From positions 1 to 40,265 of the forward strand of contig CBDUZS010000023.1 in assembly GCA_965371785.1 (NCBI GenBank): a stretch of DNA of 40,265 nt, written 5' to 3'. Source of the stretch: CBDUZS01 sp965371785. GTDB taxonomy: Bacteria > Fermentibacterota > Fermentibacteria > Fermentibacterales > JCC-6. Both the position numbers and the translations under genes were made by a program. Each line of letters begins with the position of its first letter. Positions within the stretch are counted from its first letter, which is position 1. Below, piece by piece: positions 33,428 through 40,265 of this stretch. The notes beneath the pieces are model-generated. The model had not been told where the DNA came from. It made no database searches and saw only the letters and a program-made list of their open reading frames with translations.

Positions 33428-33689
33428 TCTATTCCTGAAACTTGCAGGTCTGGTGAAGAGCAGATCGCTTGCCGGGAAAGCTTGTCAGGGTGGTTTCGTA
33501 GTCGTGAACGGATCAGTTGTCAGATCTTCTCTTACGGTGAAACCTGACGACAGGATAAGGCTCACTAACCCGGATGGGTCAGTCATTACCGTCGAGGTGC
33601 TGGAGATTCCTTCGTCGAAACAGGTCTCACGCAGCGAGCGGAAGAAACTATATCGTATTCTTCCGTCTCTGGAGGGATTCACGTGCTGA
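33417..33689 (+). CDS. rqcP: S4-domain RNA-binding protein (RqcP/Hsp15-like)
   Basis: 90 aa. Nearly the whole protein is an S4 domain: RIDLFLKLAGLVKSRSLAGKACQGGFVVVNG, then KPDDRIRL. In Bacillus a similar small S4 protein, RqcP (YabO), lies downstream of mfd and works in ribosome-associated quality control; here mfd is also nearby, four genes upstream. Hsp15 is the alternative. It overlaps surA by 11 bp and ftsE by 7 bp. Confidence 0.82.
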   Translation: MRIDLFLKLAGLVKSRSLAGKACQGGFVVVNGSVVRSSLTVKPDDRIRLTNPDGSVITVEVLEIPSSKQVSRSERKKLYRILPSLEGFTC

Positions 33690-34369
33690 TCGGATTCACG
33701 GATGCAAGCAGGTCATACGGCGTCTGGCCCGCGGTCGAGCATATCTCTTTGTCCATCGATTCCGGCGAATTCGTGGTTATATCCGGGCCGAGCGGAGCGG
33801 GAAAAACTACTCTCCTGCGGCTCATCTGGATGGGAGATCTTCCCGGAAGCGGTGTCGTCGAAGTTGCTGGTTTCAGATCAGACAGGATGCATATGCGTGA
33901 CTTCCCGTCGCTGCGCCGGAACCTCGGTATCGTCTTCCAGGATTTCAGGCTGCTGACCGACAGGACGGTTTACGACAACGTTGCCCTTCCCCTGCAGGTA
34001 ATAGGAACTTCCCCCAGAGTCGTCAGAAAGAGGGTATTCTCCATCCTCGCCAGTATGGGACTCAGCCACAGGAGGGGCTCCCATCCTCACGAGCTGTCCG
34101 GTGGAGAACAGCAGCGTGTGGCAATCGCAAGGGCTATGGTCGCACACCCTGTCATTCTCCTTGCAGATGAACCGACCGGCAATCTCGATCCGGATGTGTC
34201 AAGATACGTCATCGATCTGCTCCTCGATATCAACAGGGGTGGAACCACCGTGATCATGGCGACGCACGATCCAAGGCAGATACCGCCTGGCAAGGCAAGA
34301 TTCTTCTTCCTGGACAAAGGCAGACTCAGCACTCCCGGCGTATGGCCCGGGATGGACATGGAATCCTGA
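33683..34369 (+). CDS. ftsE: Cell division ATP-binding protein FtsE
   Basis: ABC ATPase that with FtsX controls septal peptidoglycan hydrolases. 228 aa. Walker A GPSGAGKT (35-42), FQDFRLL at the Q-loop, signature LSGGEQQR, Walker B VILLADEPTG with the D-loop GNLDP and the H-loop histidine in ATHDP. GTG start overlaps the S4 gene by 7 nt. FtsX follows at once, so the assignment to FtsE rather than a generic LolD-like ATPase is good. Confidence 0.94.
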   Translation: MLIGFTDASRSYGVWPAVEHISLSIDSGEFVVISGPSGAGKTTLLRLIWMGDLPGSGVVEVAGFRSDRMHMRDFPSLRRNLGIVFQDFRLLTDRTVYDNVALPLQVIGTSPRVVRKRVFSILASMGLSHRRGSHPHELSGGEQQRVAIARAMVAHPVILLADEPTGNLDPDVSRYVIDLLLDINRGGTTVIMATHDPRQIPPGKARFFFLDKGRLSTPGVWPGMDMES

Positions 34370-35241
34370 TGTACATTCTCGATTCCGTATTCAGGGAAAC
34401 ATGGTTGAACCTGCGCGGTAAGCATGCATCCCTTTTCATAACACTGCTCATGGTCAGTTTGTCCTTCGTAGTGTTTGACACGTTTCTGTTGATGACCTGG
34501 AACCTTGGAAGCCTGCTCAGGGAAGAGCAGGAAGCTGTTGGAATCGAGGTTTTTCTCTGTGATGACCTGCTGGAGGAGGATGGTCGACGGCTTGGTGATA
34601 CGATGTCTGGAATGGATGGTGTCCGCTCGGTATACTACGTCTCCCACCGGGAAGCAGAGGCAGTGTTCAGAGCCGAGTTCCCGGAGCAGGTGGATATGCT
34701 CGACATGCTGTCGGACAGGTTTCTCCTTCCCGCCTCGCTGCAGGTCAGCCTTCACCACGGTTACAGAAGCGCTGAATCGGTATCCAGGCTCGCAGGCATG
34801 CTGATGGCAATGGAGGGAGTCGAGGATGTTATCTACGGAGAGGAGTACCTTCCCGAGCTTACGGGGACGGTACGTGCTCTCGGGAAGCTCGTGCTTTTTG
34901 CAGGCCTCATACTCGTGATCAGTATCTCCCTTGTCGTGTCTAATACCGTGCGGCTGGCGGTCGCCCGCCGAACACTCACCGTTGAAATTATGAGTATAGT
35001 AGGGGCGCCGGGCTGGTTCCTCAAAACGCCTTTTCTATTCGAGGGAATCGGGTTAGGATTGTCAGGATCTGCGGGTGGGCTGCTGATGGCTGCAGTGGTT
35101 TCGGCAGTACTGTCGCCAAGTGTACCGCACGCTTTCATACCAACCTCCTGGATCATGGCAGTTCTTGCCCTTGGTGCTTTTGTGGGAGGAATCGGCAGCT
35201 GGATGGGGCTTTCATCAGGTATTCCAAAACCACGTTCATGA
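34369..35241 (+). CDS. ftsX: Cell division membrane protein FtsX
   Basis: 290 aa. MYILDSVFRETWLNLRGK leads to TM1 (about 21-42), a large extracytoplasmic loop (about 43-165, IEVFLCDD, VYYVSHREAEAVFRAEF), then three helices (about 170-190, 213-245 and 255-280). This is the FtsX fold with its periplasmic domain. ATG 34369 shares one base with the ftsE stop (TGATG). An in-frame ATG at 34342 lies inside ftsE and would add an unneeded leader. With FtsE it would activate an envelope hydrolase; the M23 protein at 23952 is a candidate partner, unproven. Confidence 0.92.
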   Translation: MYILDSVFRETWLNLRGKHASLFITLLMVSLSFVVFDTFLLMTWNLGSLLREEQEAVGIEVFLCDDLLEEDGRRLGDTMSGMDGVRSVYYVSHREAEAVFRAEFPEQVDMLDMLSDRFLLPASLQVSLHHGYRSAESVSRLAGMLMAMEGVEDVIYGEEYLPELTGTVRALGKLVLFAGLILVISISLVVSNTVRLAVARRTLTVEIMSIVGAPGWFLKTPFLFEGIGLGLSGSAGGLLMAAVVSAVLSPSVPHAFIPTSWIMAVLALGAFVGGIGSWMGLSSGIPKPRS

Positions 35242-35254
35242 CTGGAGAAATAAC

Positions 35255-35686
35255 ATGAGGACTCTGTTGTTTGTACTGTTTTTCATGGCATCTTTTACAT
35301 TGGCCCAGGAACCCGTAACCACAGGAGGGCACACCGGAACGGTGTCTGAAACAGGTGAGCAGGCTACAACCGAGGAAGCGCCTGCGGGATGTATGGGCTT
35401 TGGCGGCGGGGGAATTACCGGTCTCCTTCCCATAGTCGGAATGATCGCAATCTTCTACTTCCTGATAATCAGACCACAGCAGAAGCAGCAGAAAAAGCTC
35501 AGAGAAATGCGGGGCAGCCTGCAGATAGGTGACAGGGTCGTTACGTCCGGTGGGATCCATGGTGTTATCAAGAACCACAGGAACGATATCATGACCGTCA
35601 AAATCGCTGACGGAGTCAAGATAGACGTTGACAGAAGCTCACTAACCCTCCTCGCTCCGGATGATCAGGGACAGGAGAGTCAGTGA
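35255..35686 (+). CDS. yajC: Preprotein translocase subunit YajC
   Basis: 143 aa. YajC is the small accessory subunit of the SecDF-YajC complex. It has a core membrane helix (about 54-73, GLLPIVGMIAIFYFLII) with RPQQKQQKKLREMRGSLQIGDRVVTSGGIHGVI, the classic YajC sequence. In addition there is an N-terminal hydrophobic stretch (MRTLLFVLFFMASFTLA) and a 35-residue Thr/Gly/Glu linker, not usual in the family. ATG 35255 follows GGAG at 35244-35247; the open frame starts earlier but inside ftsX. secD/secF are not in the window. Confidence 0.93.
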   Translation: MRTLLFVLFFMASFTLAQEPVTTGGHTGTVSETGEQATTEEAPAGCMGFGGGGITGLLPIVGMIAIFYFLIIRPQQKQQKKLREMRGSLQIGDRVVTSGGIHGVIKNHRNDIMTVKIADGVKIDVDRSSLTLLAPDDQGQESQ

Positions 35687-36204
35687 GGAGAGAGCTCCAT
35701 ATACTGGGCTCACCCGCACTCAGGAAGAAGAGCGTCGAACTCGATCCGGAACGTGAAGCCGATTTCATTTCGGAGCTTCTCGTGGACATGTGGAGAATCC
35801 TTGGTTCCCGGGAAGGGTTGGGTCTTGCTGCCCCACAGGCAGGCGAGAACGTACAGCTCTACATTCTGGACTGCGAGAACGTGCTGTCGATGAAAGGGCA
35901 CAGGATATTCATCAATCCCGAGATCGAGACCCTTGGCCCGGATCAAAAAGCGGAGGAGGGCTGCCTCAGCATTCCCGGTCTGTACGAACAGGTCAGAAGG
36001 CCCTGCTGCGTCAAAGTAAACGCACTCGATCAGGAGGGTCATCCCTTCTCCCTGGAACTGGATGGACTTGTTGCAAGAGCTGTGCAGCATGAATTCGATC
36101 ACCTCCAGGGAGTCCTGTTCATCGACAGACTGAGCCCCGTCAGGCGCAGGATCCTTCGGAACAGACTTGCCGGTATAAGAGAGGAAGCGAGGGGGAGGAG
36201 CTGA
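35683..36204 (+). CDS. def: Peptide deformylase
   Basis: Removes the formyl group from new proteins. 173 aa. All three motifs are intact: GLGLAAPQAG (45-54), EGCLS (92-96, metal ligand C94) and HEFDH (136-140). GTG start overlaps the yajC stop (GTGA). It lies directly before fmt, the common def-fmt order. Confidence 0.97.
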   Translation: MRRELHILGSPALRKKSVELDPEREADFISELLVDMWRILGSREGLGLAAPQAGENVQLYILDCENVLSMKGHRIFINPEIETLGPDQKAEEGCLSIPGLYEQVRRPCCVKVNALDQEGHPFSLELDGLVARAVQHEFDHLQGVLFIDRLSPVRRRILRNRLAGIREEARGRS

Positions 36205-36212
36205 CCAGTGCC

Positions 36213-37139
36213 ATGAGACTCCTCTTTCTGGGCACTTCCAGTTTTGCTGTTCCGATACTCGAAGCGCTTACCTCTTATTCATCCGTCTGCCTTGCCGGTG
36301 TGGTAACAAGACCTGATCGTCCTGCAGGCAGGGGCCGGAAGCTGACGTCCACACCTGTTGCGGAAGCAGCCGTCCGAGCTTCACTGCCTCTCTTCCAGCC
36401 AGTGAAGCTGAAGAAAGCTTTCCGAGAAGAAGTCACTGCTCTCGCTCCGGACGTGATCCTGTCCGCTGCGTACGGGCTTTACCTCCCCGAGTGGTTTCTC
36501 TCCTCGGCTCCATCGGGAGTCGTGAACGTTCATCCATCGCTGCTGCCCGAGCTGAGAGGCGCTGCTCCCGTGGCAAGAGCCATCTCCGGCGGACTTACGA
36601 AAACAGGCGTTACCTTCATGCTTACCGATTCCGGATGGGATACCGGACCGGTTCTCCGCTCGTTCGAATGTGATATCCATCCGGATGACACCACAGGTTC
36701 ACTCGAGTCCAGACTCTCCGTCATCGCCGCGTCGGAAACCGTAGGAGTTCTGAAAGACTACCTTTCCGGAGCATTGCGTCCGCAGCCTCAGGACGGTGAA
36801 CCAAGCTATGCCGACAAGATCACCTCGAAGGAAACCTTCCTGGATCTGAGCAGTTCTGCAGAGACTCTCGAGAAACTTGTCAGGGCTTTTCAGCCTTCGC
36901 CCGGAGCGAGAGTTCTCTTCAGGGGCAGGGTGCTGAAGATACATTCCGCAGCATTGTCCACGGTCGAAGTTCCCTCCGGGGAAGTCGAGGTGACGGAAGA
37001 TGGAAGCATGGTTATAGGATGCGGAAGTGGAAGCCTCGAACTCAAAGAGGTTCAGCCCGAGTCCGGGAAGGTAATGGAGATAAGCGCTTTCATTCGAGGT
37101 TACAGACCGCTGAAAGGTGAGAAGTGCAGCATAATCTGA
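36213..37139 (+). CDS. fmt: Methionyl-tRNA formyltransferase
   Basis: Formylates initiator Met-tRNA. 308 aa. Catalytic N105, H107 (NVHPSLLPELRGAAPVARAI) and D143 (GWDTGPVL) are visible. The C-terminal domain includes SYADKI and LVRAFQPSPGARVLF. The family HASLLP motif reads HPSLLP, a change often seen. ATG 36213 has AGGAG about 12 nt upstream. Its last 16 bases overlap the DUF116 gene. Confidence 0.95.
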   Translation: MRLLFLGTSSFAVPILEALTSYSSVCLAGVVTRPDRPAGRGRKLTSTPVAEAAVRASLPLFQPVKLKKAFREEVTALAPDVILSAAYGLYLPEWFLSSAPSGVVNVHPSLLPELRGAAPVARAISGGLTKTGVTFMLTDSGWDTGPVLRSFECDIHPDDTTGSLESRLSVIAASETVGVLKDYLSGALRPQPQDGEPSYADKITSKETFLDLSSSAETLEKLVRAFQPSPGARVLFRGRVLKIHSAALSTVEVPSGEVEVTEDGSMVIGCGSGSLELKEVQPESGKVMEISAFIRGYRPLKGEKCSII

Positions 37140-37855
37140 GAAACTACAGGCTGGGTCTCCTCGTTCTCTCCCTGCCGCCGGGGATACTGATCATGCTCCT
37201 GTTGATGGTTGCAGGCGCGGGCTCTGCAATGGCGCTGATCCTCTTCCTGCTCGTGGTTGCAGGTGTTCAGATTGCGGGGCACTTCTCTCTGGACAAACGG
37301 AGCAGCTGGGGCTTCTTCCTGCTCAAGGGCGCCTTTTACACTCTGAGGTTACTCGAAAGACCACTGGGAATCGGAAAGTTCTCACCAGAGCAGATGGTCA
37401 TATCCATTTACGGGAACTCCAGCAGAAGTGAGATGAAGGGACATCATCCGGAGCCCGGACGAACGTTGATTCTCCTTCCGCACTGCCTTCAGGCTCACGA
37501 GTGCACTCACAGGCTCACTTTCGATCTCGATGCTTGCACGAGATGCGGCAAGTGCACGATTGGCGGCCTGCTGGACCTCAGGGACAGGTTCGGGATCAGA
37601 ATGTCGGTTGCAAGCGGTGGAACCACGGCAAGGAAGATCGTTGAACGTGTGAATCCTTCGCTGATACTCGCAGTTGCATGCCCGAGAGATCTGAGCCATG
37701 GGATGCTGGACGTCTATCCGATTCCGACAATGGGTCAGCTCAACGAATGGCGGCACGGCGAATGTATGGATACGTGGGTTGATCTGGAGCAGCTGGAAAA
37801 GACCCTGCAGGAACTCTTCGCGGCAGCTCCTGCCGCTTCGGGTACGATTCCATAG
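37124..37855 (+). CDS. DUF116 membrane protein with cysteine cluster
   Basis: 243 aa. Two membrane helices near the N-terminus (about 11-30 and 34-52) are followed by a soluble DUF116 domain with LLPHCLQAHEC (C121, C127), CTRCGKC (C138, C141, C144) and ACPRDL (C186). The cysteine pattern suggests a bound metal or iron-sulfur cluster. DUF116 genes are often neighbours of fmt in other bacteria; the link to translation initiation is unexplained. GTG start overlaps fmt by 16 bp. Convergent with pepF. Confidence 0.88.
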   Translation: MQHNLRNYRLGLLVLSLPPGILIMLLLMVAGAGSAMALILFLLVVAGVQIAGHFSLDKRSSWGFFLLKGAFYTLRLLERPLGIGKFSPEQMVISIYGNSSRSEMKGHHPEPGRTLILLPHCLQAHECTHRLTFDLDACTRCGKCTIGGLLDLRDRFGIRMSVASGGTTARKIVERVNPSLILAVACPRDLSHGMLDVYPIPTMGQLNEWRHGECMDTWVDLEQLEKTLQELFAAAPAASGTIP

Positions 37856-37889
37856 GAATCATACGCCTGCCCTCATGACGATGTATCGG

Positions 37890-39713
37890 TTACGTAGGCT
37901 TTTCCTGGTCCAACAGGATGTCTTCCAGCGCGATCACCTGTTCGGTGAAGTAATCCAGAGCGGAATCAACCGTTTCAGCTGTTTCCAGATCTATTCCCGT
38001 GCTCCTCAGGAGTTCGAGCGGCGGAAGAGACGAACCCCCGGACAGGAATTTCAGAAAGTCTTCTACCGCGTTTTCCTCTCCTTCGAGGATTCGCTTCGCT
38101 ATTCTTACTGCTGAAGCCATGCCCGTGGCGTACTTGTACACGTAGAAACCGTAGTAGAAGTGGGGTATTCTTGCCCATTCCTTCGAAATAGCACTCCCGT
38201 CGCACTCGAAGCAGCTTCCATGGTAGAGCTTTACAAGCTCCAGGTAAGTCCTGTCGAAGTATTCCGGGTTTAGCGATCCCCCATGCTCGAAATGCTCGTG
38301 GATCATTTTCTCGTACTCTGCAAACATCGTCTGCCTGAAGACGGTACGTCTGAAGCCGTTGATGATATGATCAATGATGTGAGCCTTTTCCGACCTGTCT
38401 CCGGAATTCTCAATCAGGTAACCTGCAAGGAGTATCTCATTCGTTGTAGAAGCTACTTCGGCAAGCAGGATCCTGTAGTCTGCAAGATGATACGGCTGTG
38501 AATGATTCGAAAGCCACGAGTGCATCGAATGCCCGGCTTCATGAGCAAGCGTGAAGACCGAGGAAAGGGTTCCGGTGTAGTTGTGCAGTATGTACGGATT
38601 GGAATCGAAGCACCCGCTCGAGAAAGCGCCGGATCTTTTCGATTCGTTCTCGAACCTGTCGACCCATCGGTCGCTGAAACCCTTTTTCAAGGTGTCCGTG
38701 TACTCCTGCCCAAGTGGTGCAGTGGCTAGCAGAGTCAACTCTACAGCCTCATCGAATGTGTATCTTCTTCTGGAGTCCTCCATTATGGGGACCTGGAGAT
38801 CGTACATGCGCATCTTTTCCAACCCGAGGATCTCTTTCCTGAGGGTGTAGTACCGGTGAATTCCCGGAAGGTTGTCATGAACTGAAGATATGAGGGAATC
38901 GTAGACTGCCACGCTGACCCTGTCACGGAAGAGCGAGGCTTCGATGGAAGATGAATATCCTCTTGCTCTTGCGTAGAATGAATTGGCCTTCACCTGACCA
39001 TCCAGCAGAGACGCAAAAGTGTTCACGTTACCCCCGAGTTCATTGTAGAAACCGTCGAATGTGTTTTTTCGCACAGTTCTGGAAGTGCTCTGCAGCAGTG
39101 GAATGAGATTGCTGTTCGTGAGTCTGACGGTGTTGCCCTCTTCATCTACTATCTCGGGAAGTCTTGCCGGCATATCGACGTTGTTGAGCTTGCCGAATGC
39201 GTTGCTGACCGCTGACGCGATCTCAGAAGACATCGAGAGCAGCTTCTCACCCTCATCGGAAAGAGTGTGTGGTCTGTACCTGAGGATCTCTTCGAGAAAA
39301 GAGCCGTATGGCCTCAGGTGTTCTGTCCGAAGCCATTCTTCGAGCCTGTCAGGTGGGATAGCGAGTAACTCGGGCTTGAAGAAAGAAGTGGCTGTAGTGA
39401 ACTCGGTCGACCTTGTGACCACTCTCGAGTGCATATCATCGTACAGCGTATTCGACAGGTCTTCATCATGCCTGAGGTGAGCGTAGACGAACAGTTTTTC
39501 GATAACCCTCTGCCTCGATTCGATCTCACGGATGATCTCGAGCAGGATCTCACTGGATTCTCCGAGACGGCCGGACAATTCGAGCACATCCCCGGCGAAA
39601 TCTGTGGTGCTGTTGAATTCACGCTCCCATTCACTGTCCGATGTGTAAATGGATGTCAGATCCCATCTGTCCTCGATCGGCACGTCCGAACGTTTTCTGA
39701 GTTTGTCCGTCAT
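37890..39713 (-). CDS. pepF: Oligoendopeptidase F (M3 family)
   Basis: Zinc metallopeptidase of cytosolic oligopeptide turnover. 607 aa, normal length. The zinc motif HEAGH (391-395, in TLAHEAGHSMHS) is intact, and the distal glutamate region LLAEVASTTNEILL follows, as in the family. MTDKLRKRSDVPIEDRWDL at 39713 is the typical PepF start, with a weak GAAAGAG before it; the frame extends to 39797 without support. Served by the promoter at 39762-39789. Confidence 0.94.
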   Translation of the reverse strand: MTDKLRKRSDVPIEDRWDLTSIYTSDSEWEREFNSTTDFAGDVLELSGRLGESSEILLEIIREIESRQRVIEKLFVYAHLRHDEDLSNTLYDDMHSRVVTRSTEFTTATSFFKPELLAIPPDRLEEWLRTEHLRPYGSFLEEILRYRPHTLSDEGEKLLSMSSEIASAVSNAFGKLNNVDMPARLPEIVDEEGNTVRLTNSNLIPLLQSTSRTVRKNTFDGFYNELGGNVNTFASLLDGQVKANSFYARARGYSSSIEASLFRDRVSVAVYDSLISSVHDNLPGIHRYYTLRKEILGLEKMRMYDLQVPIMEDSRRRYTFDEAVELTLLATAPLGQEYTDTLKKGFSDRWVDRFENESKRSGAFSSGCFDSNPYILHNYTGTLSSVFTLAHEAGHSMHSWLSNHSQPYHLADYRILLAEVASTTNEILLAGYLIENSGDRSEKAHIIDHIINGFRRTVFRQTMFAEYEKMIHEHFEHGGSLNPEYFDRTYLELVKLYHGSCFECDGSAISKEWARIPHFYYGFYVYKYATGMASAVRIAKRILEGEENAVEDFLKFLSGGSSLPPLELLRSTGIDLETAETVDSALDYFTEQVIALEDILLDQEKPT

Positions 39714-39761
39714 GTTGACTCTTTCATGGGTTGTACCGTGCATCATTCGAATTGATAGCGT

Positions 39762-39789
39762 ATTATATGCGTTGACTTTCCACCCGCAA
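39762..39789 (-). promoter_or_regulatory. Promoter for pepF
   Basis: On the minus strand, perfect -10 TATAAT (plus 39762-39767), 16-nt spacer and -35 TTGCGG (39784-39789). Transcription would start near 39755, about 42 nt before the pepF ATG. The -35 touches the first codon proposed for the divergent MFS gene. Confidence 0.45.
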
Positions 39790-40265
39790 TGCTGCACTCG
39801 TCGAATGGAGAAGCTCTGAGCACCAACGACTCCATCCCTGGAAAGCGACCACTGGGCAGGCTTCTTCTGCTGGTTGCGGTGATGAGTGCCGGATGGGCAG
39901 CCTTCTCAGCGCTGATGCCTGATTACCTGCACAACGTTCTCCATGTCAGCGGTGAGGTTCGTGGTTTGCTGGAGTTTCCCAGAGAGCTGCCCGGCTTTCT
40001 GATGGTTCTGCTGCTGGGACTCATTGCAGTAATTCCGAAGGGCAGAGCTCTGGCATTCTGTTTTCTTGCGGGCATTGCCGCTCTTCTTGGTGTTGCCTGG
40101 ATTGCGGGTAGTCTGGGTGGCTTCATTCCGTTCATGATCCTCTGGTCTGCCGCCATGCACGTCTACTTTCCGCTCAGGGACGCTCTGGCAATGGAGCTGA
40201 CCCAGGGCAGGAGAAGAGGCTGGGTTCTGGGAAGGATAGGAGCATTCAGATCAATCGGGCTGATC
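39789..40265 (+). CDS. MFS-like transporter, 3' truncated by the window
   Basis: The open frame runs from ATG 39789 off the window edge (159 codons visible). After a 24-residue hydrophilic leader come hydrophobic helices: RLLLLVAVMSAGWAAFSALM, then PGFLMVLLLGLIAVIPKG, ALAFCFLAGIAALLGVAWIAG and GGFIPFMILWSAAMHVYFPL, with charged MELTQGRRRGWVLGRIGAF after the fourth, typical of a major facilitator loop. The start is uncertain: no ribosome binding site precedes 39789, while GGAG at 39807 sits 5 nt before an in-frame CTG at 39816. Substrate unknown. Confidence 0.65.
   Translation, partial: MLHSSNGEALSTNDSIPGKRPLGRLLLLVAVMSAGWAAFSALMPDYLHNVLHVSGEVRGLLEFPRELPGFLMVLLLGLIAVIPKGRALAFCFLAGIAALLGVAWIAGSLGGFIPFMILWSAAMHVYFPLRDALAMELTQGRRRGWVLGRIGAFRSIGLI

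Overview
The window is a gene-dense stretch (about 41 protein genes, no RNA genes seen) of a chromosome from an uncultured-looking diderm bacterium. Diderm features are a LolA-like carrier, a BamD-like lipoprotein, a SurA-like chaperone cluster, a small outer-membrane barrel and several lipobox proteins. The first gene has a C-terminal domain of the type IX secretion (T9SS type A) kind, which points to the Fibrobacteres-Chlorobi-Bacteroidetes superphylum or a neighbouring candidate phylum. Gene content and style recall Candidatus Fermentibacterota, but that placement is inference from memory, not a database result.

Layout. 1-1139: 3' end of a secreted repeat protein with 153-bp tandem repeats. 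1155-1661 (minus): shikimate kinase. 1840-11100: a long plus-strand run holding an HU-like protein fused to a glycogen-binding-type domain, FtsK, a lipoprotein, LolA, RimO, a secreted unknown, a TPR lipoprotein, BamD, NadD and PilT. 11130-15748: NfeD and slipin, DapA, DapB, MEMO-like and AMMECR1-like proteins, and an Lpp-like coiled-coil lipoprotein. 15827-20604: exported proteins (DNRLRE domain, lipoprotein DUF255/thioredoxin, minus-strand barrel, beta-propeller lipoprotein). 20782-22017 (minus): TyrRS, divergent from upp (22109). 22741-28757: BioD-like/DRTGG protein, M23 peptidase and Mfd. 28826-33427: four consecutive SurA/parvulin-type envelope proteins. 33417-37855: S4 (RqcP-like), FtsE, FtsX, YajC, Def, Fmt and DUF116. 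37890-39713 (minus): PepF. From 39789: start of an MFS-like transporter cut by the window edge.

Translation looks strongly coupled. Ten junctions use a 4-nt NTGA overlap, and all four N occur (ATGA, TTGA, GTGA, CTGA). Several starts therefore differ from the longest open frame and were set from overlap plus Shine-Dalgarno position. The CTG start proposed at 23952 is the most unusual: it restores a membrane anchor to the M23 peptidase.

Functionally the window combines envelope biogenesis (LolA, BamD, SurA cluster, YajC, FtsEX, M23), translation maturation and quality control (Def, Fmt, RimO, TyrRS, RqcP-like), lysine/diaminopimelate synthesis (DapA, DapB) and DNA maintenance (HU-like, FtsK, Mfd). 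I see no phage, IS element, CRISPR array or defence island. No stretch longer than about 205 bases lacks a gene. The most unusual items are the HU plus glycogen-binding fusion coupled to ftsK, the DapA with Cys in place of the catalytic-triad Thr, the MEMO/AMMECR1 pair inside a dapAB operon, the lipoprotein version of DUF255, and the four-gene SurA-like cluster behind a good promoter with a 12-bp palindrome.
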